This document shows, in pieces, positions 26,968 to 40,500 of a stretch of DNA of 64,000 nucleotides. The notes below the pieces were generated by a model. It ran no database searches. It had not been told where the DNA came from and saw only the letters and a list, made by a program, of their open reading frames with translations. The stretch is from Prostheceraeus crozeri (taxonomy: Eukaryota; Platyhelminthes; Polycladida; Euryleptidae). Every line of letters starts with the position of its first letter. Position 1 is the stretch's first letter. Position numbers and translations under genes: made by a program. The DNA lies in NCBI GenBank assembly GCA_907163375.1, contig CAJQUW010012531.1, positions 1 to 64,000 of the forward strand, given 5' to 3'.

Positions 26968-27574
26968 CATGTAATACTTTCAAAAAAAATTAGGCTACGT
27001 CTTATTGATAATGCTTTTCCCAATGATTATGCAGCCTGTAATTTTGTGCAAGCTTATGCGATAGTTGATCATTTAAACTACAAATGCAGATATTATTAAT
27101 TCAAGATTGTAGTCTTCTCGTGGTTGATGATGTTCACATCAACTTCCTCTCCGTAGGGGCCATGCTCCCTGTAGATCAGATCTGGTTACTGGCCTGCTAC
27201 CAGTGAAGAAGAAAGTATGACTTGAAAGAGGTTGCGCATTCCAGCTTGTAAACCCCTTTGCGCCTCAATTACTTACCACGAGCTACAATACGCTGATGCA
27301 GTGCTAGGTTTCAAAGAAGAGCAAAACATTTCATGTTCTCTTACGGTCAAGGCTCCTGGCCGATGCTTTATGTACAGCAAGGATCTACGCAGTCGTTGTG
27401 CGCATCTGATCGTACAGTATGATAATTTCTTTATTATTATATTTTGAATAGAAGTACATGCAGCATCACATTTCATGATTGCCTGTATCCTGTATCACAA
27501 GCAAGGTAAAGTGAAATGACTGTATAGATCTCAAATAATAAAAAATGGCGAAAAATACCTGTGCGTATAAAGCA
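26968..27574. other. Non-coding DNA
   Basis: No gene or repeat recognised in this stretch between the Tc1 element and the second Penelope-like copy. Confidence 0.4.
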
Positions 27575-27630
27575 AATACCAAATACAACAAAGGGGTAAA
27601 ATCTACTCTTATTCCTCTCGCAAAAATAGT

Positions 27631-27638
27631 GAAGAACT
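27631..27638 (+). other. hAT target-site duplication, left
   Basis: GAAGAACT, repeated at 33159-33166. In copy A of the Penelope-like element this sequence occurs once at the matching place, which confirms the empty site. Confidence 0.95.
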
Positions 27639-27726
27639 CATAGCTTAAAATAAGAAAATTTCACTGGGCGGCATTTTGCTAAAACGACTGGGCTAGCGTA
27701 TGGGTCGAATATTAACCATACTTATT

Positions 27727-28110
27727 ATTCAACGTAGCAAAGTGCGTCAAGGTAACAAAATTAAAAAAAAAAGAAGCTAATGACTAGTTAATTTTCAATA
27801 GGTACAAAATATGATTTAAAAGAAAATTTTTATATCCTAAAATGTCTAAAAATTTAAAAAATGCTTACTAGAAGACAAACAACGCTTCTCCTGTCCTCAT
27901 GTGTGATGAATTGGCGAGTAAGTCGTTCTGTTCAAAATTATGTTTATCATTTATATATTGAAAAGATCCTATTTAACAGTCTGCCCATTCAGATGATTAG
28001 AGGACAGGTCTGTTTCCAATCAAAATACCAGATCTAGCTAACACAGCGGGATTACGTTATCTAAAATCTACCAGGTGTGTAAGAGAATTAATGTTAGTTC
28101 CTTAAGCTAA
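27727..28110 (+). repeat. Internal 384-bp direct repeat of the hAT, copy 1
   Basis: Nearly identical to 28438-28821, with a handful of single-base differences. The intervening 327 bp is unique. It lies downstream of the transposase gene near the 3' end of the element. Confidence 0.95.
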
Positions 28111-28437
28111 AACGTGAAATAAAATTCTACAAAAATATGCATACAAATTATTTGACTACTTTTAATGAGGTCATCAACAGGAACTTGGTCAGGACGATCG
28201 CGTTTCGACCGCTTCATCCTGGACGCTCAAACCCGACAAGCGCGGTCCTGTACATTTAAGATGCACAGCCTCAAAAGTTATATCTATAATAGGGAAAGAT
28301 TAGCATCTATCAAAAAAAAAGAGTCACTATTGGCTGAAATGTACCTCAGGCATTTGCAAGAAGGACAGAGTCCTGCCAGTAGAGGTCAAGAGGCGGGGAC
28401 ATAGTCCACCTTCAACTCAAGACGTGCTGTAAAAACA

Positions 28438-28821
28438 ATTCAACGTAGCAAAGTGCGTCAAGGTAACAAAATTTAAAAAAAAGAAGCTAATGACTAGTTA
28501 ATTTTCAATAGGTACAAAATATGATTTAAAAGAAAATTTTTATATCCTAAAATGTCTAAAAATTTAAAAAATGCTTACTAGAAGGACAAACAACGCTTCT
28601 CCTGTCCTCATGTGTGATGAATTGGCGAGTAAGTCGTTCTGTTCAAAATTATGTTTATCATTTATATATTGAAAAGATCCTATTTAACAGTCTGCCCATT
28701 CAGATGATAAGAGGACAGGTCTGTTTCCAATCAAAATACCAGATCTAGCTAACACAGCGGGATTACGTTATCTAAAATCTACCAGGTGTGTAAGAGAATT
28801 AATGTTAGTTCCTTAAGCTAA
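28438..28821 (+). repeat. Internal 384-bp direct repeat of the hAT, copy 2
   Basis: Second copy of 27727-28110, starting ATTCAACGTAGC and ending CCTTAAGCTAA. The high identity points to a duplication not much older than the insertion. Confidence 0.95.
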
Positions 28822-29165
28822 TTTAAGGTTAGTAATTTGATGTCGTATTTCAAAGGCTATTAATACTTATTGACACATGACCTTTAAACACTGTGTGAAC
28901 GTAATTAGTTTTAGTATTTACACCCATTCCCATAAATTGTTGTAGGCTACAATGATATGTTAGAGACTATAAGACTGTACTGTAAAATGTCTAATCTGTC
29001 AAAATACAGAATAATTGAGATTTTTTTTTCGAGAAAAAACTACTGGAGAAACTTATTATATATAGCGGTAGTTTGTTGCACTAACAATTAAGTATATTAC
29101 TGATTTCATGCGCACGTATTTGTAAATGAAAAGGAGTTTACATTTACTTCTATTAGTGACAAAAT

Positions 29166-31896
29166 TTATAATTTTGCATCATCACGAAAGAAGGTTTTCA
29201 CAAAATCACAGTTCATGTATGTAGACAGATCGGACGGTTTATGACGCCTCTCCTTTCTGGATAAAAATGTGCTAACAGCTGGCCTTGGGTCGTAATTGGC
29301 CGTACCAGTGCCGTTGAGAGCAATTATGAGTCTTTCGTTCACAACCGATCTTGTCATGGAAGTTCGAATGTCAGTTTTCAGAATCGTATGATGTTTTATA
29401 GCCCGCTCAGTTATCATACTGTGTGGACAAGTTATCAGAAATGACTGAATGAGTTTATTCAGGACTGATCCACGAGCCGATTTTTTAGCAGCTCGTAAAG
29501 CTTAGCTGTGGTCGAGTCGGTGCTTGAAAACCCGCTCGGTCCGTGAGCGGCAAAACTTCCGATTGCATCGTCAGCAAATTCAGATAACGAATCCTCCCCG
29601 AAGATATCGCGAACCAGTGTTCTACCTGAAACAAGTATAAACGGACTGTGAATATTTGGAAATTGTATATGCTTTTGAGGACAGTGGGAAGTTCTTATAA
29701 TCGAATGGTGGAATGTTTCAGATGAAGGCACGTCGTTTTATTATTTTAATCGTGTGATTTTTATCAATTTCATTTTTCAAATATATCATTCATACAAAGG
29801 ATGTAATTTATTCGGCAATTAAACTATTCTAGTATACGGTAATAAGCTTGGCGATTATGTCAAAACATTACCGCAGATTTGAAGACGAGTTTCATTCTTT
29901 TGTTGAGAATATTATTCTATACACAGATACATGAATTATTATTATAATATATAACCAATATCATTGTTACAGAACACTTACCTGCGTCTATCAATTTCTT
30001 CGGATTTGACGCGTTCGCGACATTAATCATGGTTCGTACGTTTTCATCTTGTTCATCATTCAATCGGTCCTCGAGAAAATTTGAAATCGTTAAGATTACT
30101 TCCTGCGTAATCGCAGCGAAATCTCTTCCAGATTTGGTAACCAGGGTGTTAGGAGTTTTTCTCGAGGAAGTTTGCGAGCATGCATGTACATGTACTTCTG
30201 TTGATAAAGATCCACTTGATAGCAGAGTTTCTTCCGCACCTCATGGGAAAGATTCGTCTTTCATCATTTGAAAAGAAGCAATGACTTGGGACTTTTTCAC
30301 TAATAGGTCGGGTAGGGTGATGAAATTTTTCTGAGCCTCTTTCTGTAATAATTCCAATTGTCTCAAAATATCTGCGATAACGGCCGTTAACCTTTTGTTG
30401 GTCGAATTTTTATACCAATTTCTGCTAAAACCTTGGTCTTGCCGTTTCTCTTTGCGTTCACTTTCATTACTTTCCATGAGTTCTTCCCAATGCTCTCGCA
30501 TCACCGGTAAATTCTTTAGCACAGCATTCACTAGGTTGAGCAAGTGCTCGGCAAAACGAACTTCGTGATGCCTTGGGAATTTGTGTACTGAATTTCCTTG
30601 TAGTGTAGCTTTTTTTCAAGGAATTCTTCACGAAAAGGTGAGCTTCGATAAAATGTCGCTAGACCTGTAATATCTGACATCCAATGTCGAAATTCAGCTA
30701 CCATTTCCAACGATTCGAATACCACATCGCTCCTATGTGCTATGCACCAAAACGTAAGGAATCCCCTCCCAAGTTCGTCCCTTAATCTTTTCCAGAGGCC
30801 TGTTTTGGGCCCTGTGTTGGCTGCTTTGCCGTCAGTTGTTAGACCAACAAGCTTTTCTTTCAAAAGTGTTAATGAATTTCGAGATTCAAATAGTTCTAGT
30901 AATGCACGCAGCATACCCTCAGATCCTCGCAAGTCACTATGAGCTTCTCCAAGAAAGGCAACCATCATTCCGTATTCTTTGTTCAACTACCGTGCTGCGA
31001 CGAACAGGCTTTGGATATTGTATTTATCGACCGATTTGGAAATACATTCCGTTTCATTGAAAAGCCTCATTAACTTATCCAACTCAAGAGAAGACACGAC
31101 ATCGAGAATCTCGGAATAAAGCGTTGGGTTTTATACATCAATGTATTCTCTTTTGGCATGAATGGCATAAAAGAACAGTCAAAACCGTGTTCTGCATATT
31201 GAGATTTTTGATCCTCTGCATGTTCATGCGATAAAGATCTACTAGGCCATGACCTGGCCGATAAGGTTTTCATCAGTGAATCTTCATAAATACATCTATC
31301 ACCATTCTTATCAAAGTATTAATCATTGCAGAGTCATGCTTCTTCATGATCCTGATCCAAGGGTGCTTTTCTGATTTAGCATCCCAAGACTTCTGTGATT
31401 CTGATGCCGTAACTGCCGCACTATGAACATTTCCGAGAATATGATCAATTATCCTGTGGACAGCCTTCGTTTCATCACATTTTATCCCATCTGCTATAGG
31501 AACTTGTCCATTTCGTGCTGCTCTACGGGCTTCACCGAGATTGTCGAAGTATGTGACACATTTTACTCCCTTCTTTTTTCCTAGTTTAACCGATTCCAAT
31601 GGGCAATGGGATTTAAGCCAGCTCACATCGACCTTACACCCTCTGTACCACTGACAATAATTGGCGTTCTCCGGAACATCGCTCGCATTTTCAATTGGAA
31701 ACTTCTTCAAAACACAATCACTGATGTCTTTATTGGTTGCCGTTTTGCTAGTGCTAGCTTCAGTTTCTACATCAACAGAAGTACATATAGTATTTGCATT
31801 ACTCTTAAATTCAGACGTTGCAGCTTGAAAAAATGATGTTATCGACTTTTGCTTTGTGATAGAGCTTACTCGTCTCTTCTTCGTAGGAGGTTCCAT
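29166..31896 (-). pseudogene. hAT transposase gene, exons with stops and frame changes
   Basis: The likely start is ATG 31896 (MEPPTKKRRVSSITKQKSIT), with a nuclear-localisation-like KKRR. The first block (to about 31276) contains CQWYRGCKVDVSWLKSHCP and a DAKSEKHPWI segment. The block at 30531-30986 has the core LVGLTTDGKAANTGPKTGLW and FLTFWCIAHRSD, typical of the hAT RNase H-like fold. 30241-30543 continues HLLNLVNAVLKNLPV. An intron is suggested between about 29981 (GTAAGT donor on the minus strand) and 29628 (TTGTTTCAG acceptor). 29459-29627 and 29166-29417 form the C-terminal dimerisation region. Frame changes near 31275 and 31000, and a stop near 30241, make it non-functional as it stands. 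Confidence 0.85.
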
Positions 31897-33158
31897 TTCC
31901 TTCAAAAAGAAAATTAAAGTAAGACCTACGCTGCGTTCCAAATATATTAAAAGAATGTAAATACATATTATAGTACCGGTATATGTATATCTCTCATGCA
32001 TTCATTAGCCTATATGTATTCAATAGATATTGTAAAAATGGATGACTAAAACGGATAATAATATGATGCAAATTTACTCTATCAATCGCAGTCGAGAATC
32101 AAATATTCTGGCATTTTCCTGTACAACGGAATCGTAACATAACTTAATGTCTTTGTGAACGGCAAAAGTGCGAGTCTGTTGGAAACTATGCATTGGAAAT
32201 TAGTTTGGGGGCATCGCTTGCCGACAAAATTTATTCAAGTGCCTACAAACAAAAAATACAAAAAAAACTATAAGTACTACTAACGTGATAACGTAATAAT
32301 GCCAATAATGATGGCTGATAATCACGTAGGACAGCAGATTTAAGTGATTGACTTTTTGCCTCAAAATGTTTAGTTCATCAACCTATTTGAATTATTTCCA
32401 TGCTTCGTTGAATCATCAAAATCTTAAGATAAATCTATGTAACCTTAACGAACTTAGGAATTACAATAATCAAACACATTTCGTCTTGCTTCACTCTCTA
32501 TAACACCTTTTGACGGTTCTTTGACGTAATCTGATCCAACCGTTCCTTAGTAGGCCTATCTAATCAATAATTGACTCTTCCGTCAATGACATTTTCTCAG
32601 AGTGGGTTACGCCTTGGCTACAGACATCAGAATATCAGGTAACGTTCAGATAAATTATCATACGTTTACTAACTTATACATATTAGATAACGGATCATGA
32701 TATGTGGAAGCATTCTTTTGTGCATTTTGCAAGTATATTTTGGTCCTTAATTCCTAACCCAACTACCCTCAAGGTGAGAAGGAACCACCCTCTCACGATC
32801 GGAGCTGCTGGCGAATTGAGTGTCTATCAGGTCGGTCCTTCTCTAATGGTTGATTCGATCAGGGTACCTGTTAGATTCACTGACTGTCGAAGTTGCTGCA
32901 TTCAACACTACCCCCAGACAGGTTATCCGATCAAGGTAGGGGCGGAAAAGTCAGACTAATTTATTAACTTATGGTAATTTGTAAGGTATATATTCAAATG
33001 TGAAATCAAGTAAGCTTATTATTAGTCTGAAATTGAGTATTTTTATTTCAAAATTTCCCAATGCCGCCCAGTGAGCATATTTTGGCTGTACTGGGCAGCA
33101 AATTTGGTCGACTGGGCGGCAAAAGTGCCGCCCAGTTAATATGTTATTTTAAGCTATG

Positions 33159-33166
33159 GAAGAACT
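33159..33166 (+). other. hAT target-site duplication, right
   Basis: GAAGAACT, identical to 27631-27638. Confidence 0.95.
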
Positions 33167-33444
33167 CAAAGTGGACATCAAACAAAATACACGCAAATTG
33201 AGATTAGCGGAATATTTTTATGTTCATAATAACGCTGTCAGTCAGAATGGACCTAACAGTTAGATTCAAAATCAATCTTCTTTCAATCCTCAAATGGGAA
33301 GGAATGCGATGTTAGACAACATTTGTGAAACTTTTGAAAAAATCAACATAACTGAGGAAAGTAATGTAATGAAAGGAAAGTCTAATTTAAATAGAAATGA
33401 AGAATATTCATTGAAATCTCTAAATGCCGATCCTGATATAATTA

Positions 33445-33999
33445 TCAAAGGAGAGGGTTTAAATGTCTAAAATGTCTTGAATTGTCTAAAAGTACTCTCA
33501 TCGGAAAATAGAACTTTTGTCCAGTCTTCCGATGTCCAATGAGCATATTTTCGGCTAATTCAATACGGCGTTTCACAGCTGCCTTCGGCATCAAGGGCTT
33601 TTTCGACGCGATGCGAGACGATAACTTGAGATCAACCTGTAATCTTCTTCTGATGGTGCGTGTCGACACGTTGGAAAACGAAGGAAGCACAGCTTTGACT
33701 TTAGAAGATGTAATGAAAGGTCGACTATTCACCAATCGCTTCAAGAGCATCATCATCTCGTCGGGTAGTTTTTCTATTCGGACCTTTGCGCTCTTTAGAA
33801 ATCACTCCGTGGATAATGCGATTCTCTGTAGAGCAAGACAATAACAATCGATCGGCGATTGCATTTTGTCGATAACCTTCTTCGTGTAAAATAAGAACTT
33901 GAGCTTTTAAAGTTGCGCTGATGTCTGCTTTCCTACCCATGTCAATGAGAATTCGTCGATCTATCAGAATTTGTGACGCTTCACCTACTTAACACTACA
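33445..33999 (-). mobile_element. Tc1/mariner remnant, 5' part only
   Basis: On the minus strand ATG 33940 opens MGRKADISATLKAQVLILHE, a Tc1 helix-turn-helix. A frame change near 33745 leads to a second frame, with SRPFITSSKVKAVLPSFSN and IRRRLQVDLKLSSRIASKK. Another leads to DWTKVLFSDESTF near 33500, the first catalytic Asp. The rest is absent. The family differs from the Tc1 at 9030. It sits within the space where the RT of the second Penelope-like copy should be. Confidence 0.85.
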
Positions 34000-34299
34000 G
34001 GTTGCATGAAAGAAAGATCTATAAATTACCATAGAAAGCTTACAGTTCTTCTCTAATGAATCAGCATATGAATTTGAATAAAGAGCGTCATAGAAAGCCA
34101 ACAGATTCAGACACTATGAGAATTATATTTAGATGTTAATGACCTTATATCTCTACCAAATCGTATTTTGCAGAAAATTTCTAATGCCATGACCAATAAA
34201 TAAATGCAATAACTTAAGGTGTGTTACATGAAGCATCATACAAGAAGGATCTTAATATACATTTGATGGACACATTTTCCATGTAAATTGTAATATGAA

Positions 34300-34590
34300 T
34301 TGTGATACCAGTAACGCTGTATATGTCATCACCTGCCTCGATTGTCAAAATTATTGTATTGGAGAAACTGGGACATCCTTAAAAACCAGAGTAAGGGTTC
34401 ATGAACAGCAAGTTTTGAATGCAAACTATAAACAAATAAAGTGAGTGAACATCTGTAATCTTGTGGTAGGGGCAGCATGTCAATTTTTCCTTTTTATAAG
34501 CTTTTTTTTGAAAACAAAATTGACCGTTAATGTAAAGAAAATTGTTTTATCGATCGCTTCCATCCAAAACTAAATTCATGAATCATTTTA
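34300..34590 (+). pseudogene. Penelope-like GIY-YIG endonuclease segment
   Basis: VYVITCLDCQNYCIGETGTS, then LKTRVRVHEQQ, is the Penelope-like GIY-YIG domain with its preceding Cys-Cys motif (ITCxxC). Further on comes SCGRGSMSIFPFYKLFFENK and, after stops, FIDRFHPKLN, which is the usual C-terminal end. This endonuclease nicks target DNA for the element in its family. Stops in the last third show decay. Confidence 0.88.
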
Positions 34591-34599
34591 CCATAAGTT

Positions 34600-37500
34600 T
34601 CTTATGAATTCATTCACTTTTGGTATGTCGTGACTCTTATATTAATTCGCATATACATGTATGTTCTTCTATACTTAAATCTATGTTTTGACCTAATGCA
34701 CACATAAGATATCGTTGATGTATTTTAGCATAGAAAATTATCACAAAAGTTCGTTTTCTATATGCTTGCCATGTAGCCTATATGTCCTATTGATTGCCTT
34801 CAAAAATGATCATACAACCTCCATATCTACGATGAATGTACAGTATATTCGAAATTGTGATGATCTTACATCATTTTGTTTCACTTGCCCCTGATGAATA
34901 ATTTGTTTATAAATAATAAATGAAAGAAAGCGCCTGTGCATTCCATGTGTTTTCAATTCAATAATCCTTATATATCAAACCAATTGCTGAGACATTTGAG
35001 ATTGCGTTAGAAAATATTTTTCTAATTGTAAGGTAGCTTCAACAAAAGTAGTAGGTATATGATTAAACCATTGTATTTTATAAACAAATTAAGTCTAGCG
35101 ACTTTTGAACCTAGCACATTTTGCTATAAGTAGGTAGAGCTCGGATAGTAAAAACACTCAATATCTCCTATAACTGCTGAGAAATCAATGGGGAGCATTT
35201 ACCTCATTTTACCCTATTCATCATTTAAAAGTCTAAGCACTCTTCAAAAAGCACACGCAAAACCGCTTGACGACAGCAATCGATCTTACTATGTTCTCTC
35301 ATCATTTCTATGTATCATTCATATATCAGAAGCATTCTTATTTGCTGAAATTCGAATAATGATGGATGGGCAGACTTTGATCTACAGCCTACTAATTCAA
35401 TGCGAGCCGAGACTATACTTTACCACAGAATGACATGATCTTGAAGCGTCATAGGGGTTGTCAGCAACAGAAGCAATTAATCTGATAAATCTCAATATTT
35501 TCCAATTGTATTATTATAATAGGCGGATACTTACTCGCATATTACTTTAAGAAATGGTACAGTCAGAAAAGGATATTTCATATGCATGTTTGATTGCATA
35601 AAAAAGACATAGAAGTCTATAGGCCCTAAAAACCCTAACATATTGACCTTCTTCTACTCTGAGCGCTCAGAAAGGTTGAAATGCATTATACTTTTGCTGA
35701 TAGACGTTCGAGGCTGATTGTTGAACTCCCAGGGGTGGTCACACTGCATAGAAGCTACTTAGAGGTTTCTATAATGTGCAACTATTAAGTTTATCATTGA
35801 AGTTACCATAATGACCCGGTAACACTATCTCTCAGCTAATTTGCCACGCCCGAAGTTTTTCGCCGTCCCCCAACGAAGACCATCGAAGTTGATATTTGCT
35901 CTCAGGGTTGGTTACCCTTGATCGTTGTGCTCGTTATAGAAACTTGACTGACGTTTGAAGTCGGCACCGAAGACCTCAGTTCAGGCATTTGATTAGCCAA
36001 TTGCTCAAATATCAGCTCTCATGTGTGAAGGTACCTTTAGTCCACCACCATATTGGACATAATATTGAAAAAATGAATGAAAAAATATGAAAACAAATGA
36101 AAACGAAATGTAGGCTATCTATTTTTCATATCGGCTACCTATGGATTTCTGACTTGTAGCGTTTTACATACGCCAAGTGTCATGAGTAATAGTGTGATGG
36201 TACGGGGGACAGTAGTTCTGATTTAGACGCCGCATGGAAGAGTTCGAGCCCTGTAGAAATCACCTTTTGTAGGACTACAAAATGCAGTGCATAGTTTTCT
36301 ATAATATTCAAGATGCATAAAATTGACTTCTTTTGTCAAATTATTGAAGACTTTAAGTGGACTGCCTGGAGGCAACGATGATCTGTATAAACAAACTTTA
36401 TCAAGATACAATGCAAAATGAAAAGGTCTAAGTGTTGGTCTAATGATGGATTAAATCCTATTTTTAAAGGAAAACAAGCCCTGAATATTATTTGTCTAGT
36501 CATCATGCATGAAATGGCAACTATGATTGCTGTGTCTGATACATAGATATCTAATGATGAATTCGATTTTTGATTGAGACCGACAATTAGATCACCAAAG
36601 AACTTTTAAATTAAAAATGTACTGAATTTTGAAATTGATTGTTGTTGGTTCCTACAAATAGGACCCTTATGAAATAAATTTGTGCTGAAGACGAAATGAA
36701 GAGAATTTTAGCGAATCATTCACTTTTATTATTCAAATACATCATGCAAGCAATGCATATGTATAGATAAATAATTTGATAGCAATCCGAAGCAGACACA
36801 AAGTTCCTCCACCTACATGTACTTCCGAGACATTCGAAAAAAACAGACAATTGATGGATGGTATGATAAAAGCAAAACTCGTGTATTTTCAAATTTAAAG
36901 TCCTTTAAACAAACTCCACTGTAGTAATGAAGCCATGCGTCACTCCTCATCATTGCATGCAGTAACCTATGAATGAACTTCACTTAAATGAAGTAATGAA
37001 ATAGAATTTGGGTAATGCACTACCATGCAGTAGAAAATGGGTTAACTACAAAATACCGGTATACCTGCGGTTGTCACTCGGCATTCTATGAATGAAATAT
37101 GCGGTCAAATTAGGGCATTTTACTTCAGATTTCTATCAGTATGCTGACACACATATATAAAATAAAGAAATGCGTAATTCATACTATAAAAACCATAGTC
37201 GTCTCTGAACTTTTAATGAACTTCACATTTATCAAACTTAATGAACTTACATGTAGGAAACCTTCTAGTGAAACACAACAGAAGATTTCTGACTTGGATA
37301 TGACATGGAACACCTGTACGTCTTATCAGAGAGTTTTACATACAGGAGAAAATGTAAGTAACTGATTACATCAATCCCATGAACATAAGTTATAGCATGA
37401 GTAATAAGTTTTCGAATTCTGTACATCTGTCGCATGATACAAGAAATAATATCACTTTCATGACCAGGCACATGCAATATACGAAATAAAGTAAATGAGA

Positions 37501-40500
37501 CAAATGTACGACAGTGAAATCTTATTTGTTTTTGTGCGGGGGAGCTCGTGAACATCTGTTGATTCTGTTCTCCTAGATGGTGAATCAGAGAGGTTCCCTA
37601 TTTTCTTGAGTCTGTCTTGCATCACTTGTATTTGTGTGCTAGCATGATAAGACGTTGACTGATGATTTTGGAGTTTTCGCTGATAGATTAGCGAGCGCCT
37701 CGAGGTTATCACTGCTTCAATTTCCCGGTCAGTAGATTGATAAGGAGTCTTCCTCGCAGAAGTATAAAACTTTAAGATATAACACAATATCTAGCAAGAA
37801 ATTACCAACAAACATTAAATAATCAAAATGCTTTCAAGCTTCTCTCTAACTGTCAAAAGCAAGCTCTTTGCTTTATTTCACACACGTGTTTACAGATATC
37901 CGTATAGCATTCGTAAAATTGCGGAGATTGCACAAAGTTCATGATTCCCTTGAAATTGCCACCCTTGAAATTCAATCATTCTAACATACGTTGTATCCAG
38001 GGACGCCGGCAAGGGTGTTGCAGCTGTTGCATGAGTGCCCTCTTCATAAATTGTGGTCATTTTCCTTGAATTTAGACTTTTTTATTTTTTATATATATTA
38101 TGAAGAATATATATTTTTGATTTGTTTTTGTGAACAGTGCCTCTGTGTGAAGATCACTGATTGCAAAGAATTGTTGTGATTATTTTGACCATGCTTGGTT
38201 TGACAGACTGTCTCTCAGACTAAGACGCCTAATACACGCTTCCATTTACATGCTACCGGTATATACACTTGCTATCGGAGCCTTGGACCTCATCAAGTTC
38301 CGCAGTCGGAGTCCTATCAAATTGCTATGACTGTGATTCCCAGTTTTACACTGCATGGAAAAGCAATACAAAAGAAGGTCTGTTGCAAAATGCACTAAAT
38401 TGCAAGCCAATTATTTTGAGCATGCTTGGTTTGACAGACTGTCTCCCAGACTGTCACGATATTTTCCAGATCAGTATTTGTTAGAGATGTAATAATGGTT
38501 TTAATGATATATTGAACAAAAAGTGATAGCTACAACGTCTCGTCTGCCCCGATGTATGGAATAGTTTCCAATATATTTAAGATTATTATCAATAGAATCT
38601 ACCTGATTCGCTGACTGAAAAGAGATTTCCTATAAAAACCGGATTGACTTTTGGTCAGACATTGTCAAAAATCAGCATCCAAAATCAGAATATATTATTC
38701 TTATACCAGTATTTTGAAAAAACTATTTTGATATTGCTTTAACATGACTGCTTTCAGGGGACGATGATAATGAACATAAAAGTTCAACCCAAATATGTGT
38801 TTATTAAACTGCACAATAATTGCTGTATAATATACACGTATTTGGACTGAACTTCAATTTTCATTGCTTCAACATCGGTGAGATGCAGTAAGTGCACAGT
38901 CACATAGCCTAGGATGGGCCATCCCTTGCGGTTGCCGGTGCCCCTCAAAATCATGTCCAATCAAGTTGGATGCAATCGCACTTATCATCATAGTTAAGTT
39001 ATCATCATAGTTAGTTATCATCATCATAGCTGCTTCATCATACTTAAGAGCTAGCATGCCATACAAAGTACAGGACTATCATCGAAGGCGACTGATGATG
39101 TACATGTAGTTGCATACTTACGAGTACATTCATCTTAATTGCGAAGCTATCATTTGGCCAGCGTGATTAAAAATGAATTGACTTCAGCACTTAACGCATA
39201 TAAGTACGCCTAATACACGTGCCGGCCGGCGGCACACAGGAAACAGTCAGTCACTAAAGTCACCAAAACGGATAAAAGAATTACTGAAGAGAGCAGTTTT
39301 GACCTAGGGGCCCTCAGAATCGAACTATTTCTACTGGTTGGAACGCGACTTTCAAACTTTGTGTTTCAAAATTTCTTTCTTAGATTACGAAATACTTTTC
39401 CCCATGAAGCGGTAAAATTTCTAAATACAATATTCCATGAAATTTACAAGCTCGACGTTCAACACGCCTGAGACTCTAGAAAAGGCAAACCGGCAAATTA
39501 CAAGAAAACGTGAGAATGCGAAGAGCGCCAACGATCTGATGAAACGTACATAGCAATTGTATATGGTAAGCATGTGATGTGACACAGCAGCTGCGATCTG
39601 CTGCGTGTACTTTGAAGTTATCAAGTTATACATGTACATGCAGCTTCAAAACCTGCTTTATCAAAGATAATGCCTCCAGCATCCTATGTTCTAGCCTTCA
39701 TGACCTTTGTGAGAAATGTGAATTCCCTGACCTCTAGGACACGTATTTTAAAATTATTCAATACGGTATCTCGAATAATCTTATTGCATACTTCGAGCTT
39801 GGGAGATGCGATGAATAATTGGATTTCAACGCAGCAACTTGCCGTACCAGTAGGGCCTACTACCTGAACATTTGACGTCGATCGTGGAATATTGTTTGAT
39901 AAATAAAAGGCATGCGATACGTTTTGATTGAAGTTGCACAGGTGTCGCAGAAAGTCTTGGAACACCAGCTGAAATTAAATGTTGATGACATAGTATTTGG
40001 TGAACTGTCTGTTCCAACCTCGTGGTTATTGATATAGGTTGTCCTGACGAATCCATCTCTATGTCATTCATCTTCAAGATAAGGCATGGAAATTGAAAGA
40101 TAGTCAGTCTGAATAAAAAAGATGGCATAGATTTCGATGTTTTTCGAAATTGCAAGATTTTCGATTTTGCGCAATTTCGTGATAATGCATTCAAATTGAA
40201 TTGGATAAGTTCAATTATCAATCAATCCATTGAAATTGGTTGCCTTATCTTGAACTTGATTACCTTAACGCGAACGTTCCTTTCCATTGAAGCTTGTTGA
40301 CGTATGATTGAAATTGATGTCGCTGTCGATGGTCTTTGTAATTGCATGATTTGTCCTGAATTTCCATGCGGTAGAATTGAAATGGCTCGGGAAAGTCTGT
40401 AAACTTTGAAGACCATTGAAGCTTCGGTGTAGAGAATTCTCCATTGATTTCGTAGATCCCAGGATTCCCTCAACGTTGAATAAGTGAATATAACTTCAGT

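Larger units (their letters stand above)
27639..33158 (-). mobile_element. hAT transposon, 5,520 bp
   Basis: The ends are CATAGCTTAAAATAA and its reverse complement, bordered by the perfect 8-bp duplication GAAGAACT. Subterminal copies of ACTGGGCGGC occur at both ends (about 27663; about 33065, 33111 and 33127), a typical arrangement of transposase binding sites. The interior encodes a hAT transposase on the minus strand with several breaks, so the copy is probably inactive. It landed in a Penelope-like element already present. Confidence 0.93.
27575..34590 (+). mobile_element. Penelope-like element, copy B, broken up by later insertions
   Basis: Three pieces line up with the family. 27575-27638 and 33159-33452 are contiguous in copy A (4206-6560) and are separated here by the hAT element. 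34190-34590 carries the 3' part. The middle of the RT is gone; in its place is a Tc1 remnant with its flank (33455 to about 34190). The 5' end is truncated. The last piece adds the GIY-YIG endonuclease that copy A lacks. Confidence 0.85.

Noticed and set aside
34887-34930. CTGATGA near the end of the second Penelope-like copy, considered as a hammerhead ribozyme core
   Set aside because: The following bases do not form a clear stem II before a GAAA, so the ribozyme fold is not supported.
39826-40221. 131-codon minus-strand frame
   Set aside because: It runs through a diverged dispersed repeat shared with about 48 kb and has no domain.
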